Positions 50,808-62,300 of a stretch of 64,000 nt of DNA are shown piece by piece. A program made the position numbers and the translations under genes. The notes beneath the pieces were generated by a model that saw only the letters and a list, made by a program, of their open reading frames with translations, was not told the origin of the DNA and ran no database searches. Source of the stretch: Ceratopteris richardii (lineage: Eukaryota; Streptophyta; Polypodiopsida; Polypodiales; Pteridaceae); assembly GCA_020310875.1 (NCBI GenBank), contig CM035415.1, positions 62,001 through 126,000 of the forward strand. The letters run 5' to 3'. Position 1 is the stretch's first letter, and each line of letters starts with the position of its first letter.

Positions 50808-53600
50808 TATCATGGGACTCTATCTATCGCAATAGATGGGTGTCTGTCATGATAGACCGTGATTGTCATCTGTGGCGATAGACAGGGTCTATCAACTCTC
50901 GTATTTTGGTCTCTCGCGATAGACACAATTTGTCGAGGGGCTCTGTCTTTCATGATAGAGGAGGTATCGTGATAGATGAGGTTTCTCACAATAGATGAGG
51001 TCTATCGTCTGTCGTGCTTTGGTCTATCGTGATAGACGGGATATTGCCATGTAGTATTCACCACGAGCTTTCCAAGAAGCTTTAGAGCTCAAAAATGGAT
51101 TTCATATGAAAAAGTTATGTCAATTCAGGGTTCAGGGGGGTTAAAATAGATAATAAGGACATTTGAGGATTTTAGTGCATTTTTTCTAAGGCCTTAGTAA
51201 TTGTATGGATAATTGGGAGTGCAAATATGCCCAAAACTTAGCACAAATTTTCAAAAAAAGTAGCACTTTAATTTTAGTCAAATAGGCATGTCCATCACGA
51301 TAGATGGTGTCTGTCGTGATAGACACTGGTTGTCGCATCCATCTGTCTATCGCGATAGATGGTTTCTATCGCGATAGACGGTATCTATCGTGGGGCTTCG
51401 TCTATTGTGATAGAGGGGTGTGTATCTCGATAGACCGTAGTTATCGTTTGTCCTTGGCCTATCTGTCACGATAGATGCGGTCTACCGTCTATCATGTTTC
51501 CTATCTATCGAAATAGATGGTGTCTATCGTGATAGACGGTATCTATCGTGGGACTCTATCTATCACGATAGATGGGTGTCTGTCACGTTAGACCGTGACT
51601 ATCATCGGTGGTGATAGACAAGGTTTGTCGTCCATCGTGTTTTGGTCTGTCACGATAGACACAATTTGTCGTGGGGCTCTGTCTATCATGATAGACGATG
51701 TCTGTCGCCATAGATGAGGTATGTTATGATAGATGCGGTCTATCATCTATTGTGCTTTAGTCTGCCATGATAGATGGGATATTGCCGTGTAGTATTCACC
51801 ATGAGCTTTCCAACAAGCTCTAGAGCTGAAAAAACGGATTTGATATGAAAAATTGGGGTTAAAATAGATAATCAAGACATTTGAGGATTTTAGTGCATTT
51901 TGTCTAAGGCCTTAGTAATTGTAAGGGTAAAGTTGAGAGTGCAAATATGCCCACAATGTAGCACAAATTTTTAAAAAGATTAGCACTTTAATTTTTGCCG
52001 AATATGCCTCTCTATCGTAATAGATAGTGTCTATCGCGATAGATGGTGACTATCACGTGCACCTGTCTATCGCGATAGAGACTGTCTGTCACGATAAATG
52101 GTATCTATGGTGGGGCTCTGTCTATTGTGATAGATGGTTGTTTGTCACGATAGACCGTGCTTGTTCATCGTGATAGACGGTCTCTATCACGATAGACTGT
52201 ATCTATGGTGGGGATCTGTCTATCCTGATAGACTGGTGTCTGTCGCGATAGACCATGACTGTCGTGTATCGCAATAGACGGAGTCTATCATCTGTCATCT
52301 TTCACGATAGATGGTGTCTGTCGCGATAGATGGGGCTTGTAGTCCGTCGTGTTTTGGTCTATCGTGATAGACACAATTTTCTCTATCTATGATGATACAC
52401 AACGTCTATCATGATAGACGAGGTTTATCATCTGCCATGCTTTGGTCTGTCGTGATAGACAAGATATTGGCGAGTAGGACTCACCATGAGCTTTCCAACA
52501 AGCTCTAGAGCTCAAAAAACGGATTTCATATAAAAACGTTATATCAATTTAGGGTTCAATGGGTTAAAACAGACAATCAGGACCTTTCAGGATTTTAGTG
52601 CATTTTTTCTAAGGCCTTAGTAATTGTATGGATAATTGAGAGTGCAAATATGCCCAAAATAACCACAAATTTTCGAAAAAATTAGCACTTTAATTTTTGC
52701 CTAATATGCTTGTATATCATGATATGCTTGTCTATCGCGATAGACAGGCTCTCTCGGTCATCCTGTTTCTTGTCTAGCGCGATACACGGTGTTTATCACA
52801 ATAGACGGTATCTATCGTGGGGCTTTTTCTATCATGATAGATGGGTGTCTCTCATGATAGACCGTGATTGTCATCTATAACGATAGACGGGGTCTCTCGT
52901 TCGTCGTGTTTTGGTCTATCGCGATAGACACAATTTGTCGCAGGGCTCTATCTGTCATGATAAACGAGGTCTGTTGTGATAGATGATGTCTATCCTCTAT
53001 CGTTCTTTGGTCTATCGTGATAGATAGGATATTGCCATGTAGTATTCACCACGAGCTTTCCAATAAGCTCTAGAGCTCAAAAAATGGATTTCATATGAAA
53101 ACGTTATATCAATATAGGGTTCAGGGGGTTAAAATAGACAATCAACACCTTTCAGGATTTTAGTGCATTTTGTCTAAGTCTTAGTAATTGTATGGATATT
53201 TGAGAGTGCAAATATGCCCAAAATTTAGCACAAATTTTCAAAAAAAATAGCACTTTAATTTTTGCCAAATATGCTTGTCTATCTCGATAGGTGATGTCTG
53301 TCGCGATAGATGCTAGCTGTCACGTCGGCCTGTTTATCGCAATAGATGGTGTCTGTGATATACGGTATCTATCATGGAGCTCTGTCTATTGCGATTGATG
53401 GGTGTCTGTCACAATAGACCATGATTATCGTCTGTCATTGGTCTTTCAATCGTGATAGACGGGGTCTATCCTCCATCACGTTTCCTATCCATTTTGATAG
53501 ACGATGTCCATCACGATAGATAGTGTCTATCACGATAGAGGGTATCTATGTGGGGCTTTGCCTATCATGATAGATGGGTCTGTCGTTTGTCGTGATAGAC
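50808..53600 (+). repeat. Palindromic satellite, block 5b (plus polarity)
   Basis: Markers lie near 51085, 51825, 52500 and 53075. The first part (50808 to about 51785) is the reverse complement of 24817-25773. The part from about 52605 carries AAAATAACCACAAATTTTC and is a third copy of the 32013-type dimer with an internal deletion near 52730. No gene is seen. Confidence 0.92.
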
Positions 53601-56600
53601 GGACACTCATCTATGGTAATAGACAGAGCCACACGATCGATACCGTCTATCACGACAGACATCATCTATCGGGATACATAGGCCCACACGATAGTCAGCG
53701 TCTATGGCGACAAACACCATCTATCACGATAGACAAGCATATTCAAAAAAAATTAAAATTCTAATTTTTTTTTAATTTGTGCTAAATTTTGGGCATATTT
53801 GCACTCTCAATTATCCATACAGTTACTAAGGCCTTAGACAAAATGCACTAAAATCCTTAAAGGTCCTCGTTGTCTGTTTTAACCCTCACAACCTTGAATT
53901 GACATAACTTTTTCATATGAGATCCGTTTTTTGAGCTCTAGAGCTTATTGGAATGCTTGTGGTGAATACTACACGACAATATCCCGTTTATCATGACATA
54001 CCAAAGCACGACAGACGATAGGCCTCATGTATTGCAATAGACCTCGTCTATCATGACAGAGAGAGCCCCACGACAAATTGTGTTTATCGGGAAAGACATA
54101 GACACGATAGATGATAGACCCCGTCTATCATGACAGACATCGTCTATTGTGACAAACACCGTGTATCGTGAGAGACACCGTCCATCACGACAAATGAGAG
54201 TGACGGTCTATCGCGACAGACAGAGCCCCATGATAGATACCGTCTATCATGACTGACATCGTCTATCTCGATAGAAAGGAAACATGATGGATGATAGACC
54301 CTGTCTATTGTGACAAAGTGGACCACGAGAGATGACAATCAAGGTCTATCATGGCAGACACCCATCTATCGCAATAGAAAGAGCCCCACGATACATACCA
54401 TCTATCGTGATAGACACCATCTATCATTATAGACAAGCCCACGTGATAGTCAGCATCTATCGCAACAGACACCATCCATCGCGATAGACAAGCATATTCG
54501 TTAAAAAGTAAAGTGCTAATTTTTTTGAAAATTTGTGCTAAATTTTGGGCATATTTGCACTCTCAATTATCCATACAATTACTAAGGCCTTAGACAAAAT
54601 CCACTAAAATCCTGAAAGGTCCTCATTGTCTGTTTTAACCCCCTGAACCTTGAATTGACATAACTTTTTCATATGAAATCCGTTTTTTTAGCTCTAGAGA
54701 TTTTTGGAAAGCTCGTGGTGAATACTACATGGCAATATCTTGACTATCACATTAGGCCAAAGCACGACAGATCATAGACCTTGTATATCCTGACAGACCT
54801 TGTCTATCGTGACAAACCTCGTCTATCATGACAGATAGAGCCCCACGACAAATTGTGTCTATCACGACATACCAAAACACGATGGACCACAAACCTCATC
54901 TCTCACGATAAATGACAGTCATGGTCTATCATGACAGACACCCGTCTATCACAACAGACAGAGCCCCATGATAGATAATGTCCATCATGACAGACACCAT
55001 CTATCATGATAGACAGGTAACATGACGGACGATAGACCTCGTCTATCGCGACAGACAGGCCAATGACAGATGACAATCACGGCCTATCGTGACAGACAGC
55101 CATCTATCGCAATAGATAGAGTTCCACGATAGATAGCATATATCGCGATAGACACTGTCTATCATGATAGGACCCACGCAACAGCCAGCATCTATCGCGA
55201 CAGACATCACCTATCGCGATGGACAAGCATATTCGGCAAAAATTAAAGTGCGATTTCTTTTGAAAATTTGTGCTAAATTTTAGGCATATTTGCACTCACA
55301 ATTATCCATACAAATACTAAGCATTAGACAAAATGCACTAAAATACTGAAAGGTGTTGATTGTGTGTTTTAACCCCCTGAATCCTGAATTGACATAACTT
55401 TTTCATATGAAATCCATTTTTTGAGCTCTAGAGCTTGTTGGAAAGCTCATGGTGAATACTACACGGCAATATTCTGTCTATCATGATATACCAAAGAACA
55501 ATAGAGGATAGACGTCATCTTTCGTGACACACCTCCTCTATCATGACAGAGAGAGCCCTACAACAAATTGTGTCTATCGCGATAGACCAAAACACGATGG
55601 ATGGCACACCCCGTCTATCGTGATAGACAACAACCACTCTCTATCATGACAGACACATGTCTATCGCGATAGGTAGAGCCCCATGATAGATACTGTCTAT
55701 CGTAGTAGACACCCTCTATCGCGATAGACAAGAAACATGACGAACGATAGACCTCATCTATCGCGACATACAAGCCCACGACAAACGGCAATCACAGTCG
55801 ATCGTGATAGACACTCATCTATCGCAATAGACAGAGCCCCACCATAGATACCGTCTATCAAGAGAGACACTATCTATCGCAATAGACAGGCCGATGTGAT
55901 ACTCAACCTCTATCACGATAGACACCATCTATCGCGATAGATAGGCATATTCAACAAAAATTAAAGTGCTAATTTTTTTGAAAATTTGTGCTAAATTTTG
56001 GGCATATTTGCACTCTCAATTATCCATACAATTATTAAGGCCTTAGACAAAATGCGCTAAAATCCTGAAAGTTCTTGATTGTCTATTTTAACCCACTGAA
56101 CCCAGAACTGATATAAGTTTTTCATATGAAATCCATTTTTCGTGCTCTAGAGCTTGTTGGAAGGCTCGTGGTGAAGACTACTCGGCAATATCCTGTCTAT
56201 CATGACAGACCAAAGCATGATAGACGATAGACCTCATCTATCATGGTAGCCCTCATCTATCGTGATAGACCTCGTCTATCATGATAGACAGAGCCCCACG
56301 CCAAATTGTGTCTATCACGATAGAACAAAACACGATGGAGGATAGGCACCGTCTATCGTGACAAACACCGTCTATCATGACAGACGACAGTCATGGTATA
56401 TCGTGACAGACACCCGTCTATCGCAATACATAGGCCTACATGACAGTTAGTGTCTATTGCGATAGACACTGTCTATCGAGATAGACATGCATATTTAGCA
56501 AAGGTTAAAATGCTGATTTTTTTGAACATTTATGCCAAAGTTTGGGCATATTTTCACTCTCAATTATCCATACAATACGTAAGCCTTAGACAAAATGCAC

Positions 56601-59160
56601 TAAAATCCTGAAAGGTACTGATTATCTGTTTTAACCCCCTGAACCCTGAAGGTTTTCATATGAAATCTGTTTTTTGAGCTCTAGAGCTTGTTCGAAAGCT
56701 CGTGGTCATACTACACAGCAATATCCTGTATATCAGGATAGACGAAAGCACTACAGATGATAGACCTCATCTATCGCAATAGAATATGTCTATTATGATA
56801 AAGAGAGCCCCGCAAGAAACTGTGTCTATCGTGATGGACCAAAACACCACGGATGATAGATAACAGTCACGGTCTATCGTGACAGACACCCGTCTATCAT
56901 GACAGACATAGCCCCATGATAGATATATCACGACAAACACCGTGTGTCATGATAGACAGGAAACATGACGGATGATAGACCTCGTTTATCGTGACAGAGA
57001 AGCCCACGACAAACGACAATCATGGTCTATAGTGACAGACACCCGTCTATCGCAATAGACAAAGCCCCACGATAGATATTATCTATCGCGAGAGACACCG
57101 TCTATCGCAATAGATAGGCCCATGCGAAAGTCAACGTCTATCATGACAAACACCATCTATAGCGATAGATAGGCATATACGGCAACAATTAAAGTGCTAA
57201 TTTTTTTTTTAATTTCGTCTAAATTTTGGGCATATTTGCACTCTCAACTATCCATACAATTACTAAAGCCTTAGACAAAATGCACTAAAATCCTGAAAGG
57301 TCCTCATTGTCTGTTTTAACCCCCTGAACCCTGAAGTGACATAACTTTTTCATATGAAATCCGTTTTTTGAGCTCTAGAGCTTGTTGGAAAGCTCATGGT
57401 GAATACTACACGTCAATATATTGTCTATCACAAGAGACCAAAGCATGACAGACGGTAGACCTCGTCTATCGTGACAGACCTCGTCTATCATGATAGACAA
57501 AGCCCCGCGATAAATTGTGACTATTGCGACAGACCAAAGACGATGGACGATAGACCCTCTTTATCGTGAGAGACACCGTCTATCGCAACAGACGACACTC
57601 ACGGTCTATCACGACAGACACCCATCTATCATGATAGACATAGTCCCATGATAGATACTGTCTATCACGACAGACACCGTCTATCGCGATAGATAGGAAA
57701 CATGATCGGCCATAGACCCTGTCTATCACGATAGACAGGCCCACGACAAACGACAATCACGATCTATCGTGATAAACATACGTCTATCGCAATAGATAGA
57801 GCCCCAAAATAGATACTATCTATCACGACAGACACTTTTTATCATGATAGGTAGGCCCACGTCACAGTCTCCGTGTATCGCAACAGACACCATCTATCAA
57901 GATAGATAGGCATATTCGGCAAAAATTAAAGTGCTAATTTTTTTGAAAATTTGTGATAAAGTTTGGGCATATTTGCACTCTAGATTATCCATACAATTAC
58001 TAAGGCCTTAGACAAAATGCACTAAAATCCTAAAAGGTCCTAATTGTCTGTTTTAACCTCTTCAACCCTGAATTGACATAACTTTTTCATATGAAATCCG
58101 TTTTCTAAGCTCTAGAGCTTGTTGGAAAGCTCGTATTAAATACTACACGGTAATATCTCGTCTATCATGACAGACCAAATCACGACAGACGATAGACCTC
58201 ATCTCGCGACAGATCCCGTCTATCGCCATAGACACCGTCTATCAGGACAGATGAGAGTCACGGTCTATCGTGACAGACACCCATCTATCGCAACAGACTA
58301 AGCCCCACGATAGATACTGTCTATCATGACAGATACCATCTATCACGATAGACAGGAAACATGATGGACAATAGACCTCGTCTATCGTGACAAACAAGCC
58401 CATGACAGACGACAATCACGGTCTATCGTGACAAACACCTGTATATTGCAATAGACAAAGCCCCACGATAGATACCGTCTATCATGCTAGACACCATCTA
58501 TCACGATTAGAAGGCCCACACGAGAGTCAACATCTATCACGATAGACATCATCTATCGTGATAGATAGACATATTTGACAAAAATTAAAGTGCTAATGTT
58601 TTTGAAAATTTGTGTTAAATTTTGGGCATATTTGCACTCTCAATTATTCACACAATTAGTAAGGAATTAGACAAAATGCACTAAAATCCTTAAAGGTCAT
58701 GATTGTCTGTTTTAACCTCCTAAACCTTGAATGCACATAACTATTTCATCTGAAATCCATTTTTTGAGCTCTAGAGCTTGTTGGAAAGCTCGTGGTGAAT
58801 ACTACACGATAATAACACTTCTATTGTGAGAATCCAAAGCAGGAGAGACAATCGACCTTGTCTATTGTGATAGAACTTGTCTATCATGATAGATAGAGCC
58901 TCATGACAAATTGTGTCTATCGCGATAGACCAAAACACGACGAACGAGAGACCCTGTCTATCGCGACAGACACCATCTATCACGACAGATGACACTCATG
59001 GTCTATTGCGATAGACACCCATCTATCATGATAGAGAGAGCCCCAAGACAGATACCATGTATCGTGATAGACACCGTCTATTGTGATAGATAGGAAACAT
59101 GACGGACGATAGACCCCGTTTGCCGCGACAAACAAGCCCACGACAGACGATAATCATGGT
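53601..59160 (-). repeat. Palindromic satellite, block 6a (minus polarity)
   Basis: Markers lie near 53940, 54695, 55430, 56145, 56685, 57375, 58115 and 58765. The start (53603 to about 54350) matches 40095-40870 closely in the same orientation, including the phrase GATAGGC, CTCAT, GTATTGCAATAG near 54020. No gene is seen before the RNase H scrap. Confidence 0.92.
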
Positions 59161-59314
59161 CATATTAAAATACATTCAGATGTAGATTGGGCAAGAGCAA
59201 AGGATGATAGAAAATTACATTTTGATATTTAGCATTTGTAGGTTCCAAATTAGTTTCTTGGAGTTCCAAGAAACAACCAGCAATTGCTTTATCTTCAACT
59301 AAAGGAGAGTATAA
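59161..59314 (+). pseudogene. Scrap of Ty1/copia RNase H captured in the satellite
   Basis: Seen: HIKIHSDVDWARAKDDRK from 59161, then a frameshift, then [10 protein letters not shown] and [18 protein letters not shown] up to about 59314. These are the D and E motif regions of copia RNase H. About 154 bp, no LTR, no target duplication. The element at 1-1246 shares SWSSKKQP and SSTK. Satellite is interrupted after AATCATGGT (59160) and resumes at GACAGACACCCATC (59315), where intact monomers have CTATCGTGACAGACACCC, so little satellite was lost. Inferred: filler inserted at a break, not a transposition. Confidence 0.88.
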
Positions 59315-62300
59315 AGACAGACACCCATCTATCGCAATAGACAGATACCCATGATAGATATCATCTATGGCGACGGACACAATCTATTGCGATAGACATG
59401 CCCATGTGACAATCAGCGTTTATCCCAAAAAATACCATCTATTGCGATAGACAAGCGTATTCGACAAAAATTAAAGTGCTAAATTTTTTGAAAATTTTTG
59501 CTAAATTTTGGGCATATTTGCACTCTCAATTATCCATATAATTACTAAGGCGTTAAACAAAATTCACTAAAATCCTAAAAGGTCCTGATTGTTTGTTTTG
59601 ACCCCTTGAACCTTGAATTCACAACTTTTCATATGAAATCCATTTTTTGAGCTCTAGAGCTTGTTGGAAAGCTCATTGTGAATACTACACAGCAATATTC
59701 CATCTATCATGACACACAAAAGCACGAAAAATGATAGACCTCATCTATCATGAGAGATAGAGCCTCACGACAAATTATGTCTATCGCGAGAGACCAAGAC
59801 ACGACGAACGATAGGCCCTCTCTATCGTGATAAACACCGTCTATCATGATAGATGACAGTCATGATCTATCGTGATAGACACATGTCTATCACGATAGAC
59901 AGAGACCCATGATAGATATATCGCGATAAACACCATCTATCATGATAGATAGGAAACATGACGGACGAAAGACCACGAGAGACAATAATCACGGTCTATT
60001 GTGACAGACACCTGTCTATCGCAATAAACAGAGCCCCATGATAAATATCGTCTATCATGACAGACACCATCTATAGTGATACACACGCCCACATGGCAGT
60101 CAACGTCTATCACGACAAACACCATCTATAGCGATAGATAGACATATACGGCAAAAATAAAAGTGCTAAATTTTGGGCATATTTTACACTCTCAATTATT
60201 CATACAATTACTAAAGCCTTAGACAGAAGGCACTAAAATCTTGAAAGGTCCTCTTTGTTTGTTTTAACCGGTTGAACCCTGAAGTGACATAACTTTTTCA
60301 TATGAAATCCCTTTTCTAAGCTCTAGAGCTTGTTGGCAAGCTCATGGTGAATACTACACGAAAATATACCATCTATCACGACAGACCAAAGCATGACAGA
60401 TGGTAGACCTCGTCTATCATGACAGACCTCGTCTATCATGAAAGACAAAGCCCCGTGACAAATTGTGACTATCGTGAAACACAATGGACGATAGACCTCG
60501 TCTATCGTGACAGACACTGTCTATCACAACACACGACACTCATGATCTATCGCGACAGACACCCATCTATCACGATAGACATATCCCCATGATAGATAGG
60601 AAACATGACGGATGATAGATGTTGTTTATCATGATGGACAGGGCCCAACAAATGACAATCACTATCTATCGTGATAAACACACATCTATCGCAATAGATA
60701 GAGCCCCACAATAGATACTATCTATCACGAAAGACACTATCTATCACGATAGGCAAGCCCACACCACACTCTCCATCTATCGCAACAGACACCATCTATC
60801 GAGATAAACATGCATATTCGGCAAAAATTAAAGTGCTAAATTTTTTGAAAATTTGTGCTAAATTTTGGGCATATTTGCATTCTCAATTATCCATACAATT
60901 ACTAAGGCCTTAGACAAAATGCACTAAAATCTTGAAAGGTCTTGATTGTTTGTTTGATCCCCTTGAACCCTGAATTGACGTAACATTTTCATATGAAATC
61001 CGTTTTCTAAGCTCTAGAGCTTGTTGGAAAGCTCATGGTGAATACTACATGGCAATTTCTCATCTATCATGATAGACCAAATCATGCCAGACGATAGACC
61101 TCGTCTATAGTGACAGACCTCATCTACCATGACAAACAGAGCCTCATGATAAATTATGTCTATCGCGACAAAACAAAACACGACAAACAACATACTCTAT
61201 TTATCGTGATAGATCCTATCTATCACCATAGACACTATCTATCGTGACAGATGACAATCACGGTCTATCACGATAGACAACCATCTATCGCAACAGACAG
61301 AGCCCCACGATAGATACTATCTATCATGACAGACCTCGTCTATCGCGATACTATCTATCACGATAGACAGGAAACATGATCGACGATAGACCCCGTTTAT
61401 CGCAACAGACAAGCCCATGACAAACGACAATCAAAGTGTATCGTGACAAACACCTGTATATTGCAATAGACAAAGCCCCACGATAGATACCGTCTATCAT
61501 GCCAGACACCATCTATCGCGATAGGCAAGCCCACGTGAGAGTCAGCATCTATCGCGACAGACAACATCTATCGTGATAGATAGGCATATTTGACAAAAAT
61601 TAAAGTGCTAATTTTTTTAAAAAATTATGCTAAATTTTGGGCATATTTGCACACTCAATTATCCATACAATTACTTAATAACTACACAAAATGCACTAAA
61701 ATCCTTAAAGGTCCTGATTGTTTGTTTTAACCCCCTAAACCCTGAATGGAAATAACTTTTTCATTTGAAATCCATTTTTTGAGCTCTAGAGATTATTGGA
61801 AAGCTCGTAGTGAATTCTACATGATAATTACCCTTCTATTGTGATAGTCCAAAGCACGACAGACAATCAACCTTGTCTATTGTGATAGAACTTTTCTATC
61901 ATGATAGACAGAGCCCCATGACAAATTGTATCTATCACGAGAGACCAAAACACGATGGACGAGAGACCCTATCTATCGCGACAGACACCGTTTATCATGA
62001 CAGATGAGACTCATGGTCTATTGCAATAGACACTCATCTATCACGATAAAGAGAGCCCTAGGACAGATACCATCTATCGTGACAGACACCGTCTATTGTG
62101 ATAGATAGGAAACATGACAGATGATAGACCCTGTCTACCGTGACAGACAGGCCCACGATAGATGAAAATCATGGTCTATCGTGACACACACCCATCTATC
62201 GCAATAGACAGAGCCCCATGATAGATAGCATTAATTGCGACAGACACCATCTATCGTGATAGACAGGCCCACGTGACAATCAACGTCTATCTCAAGAAAC

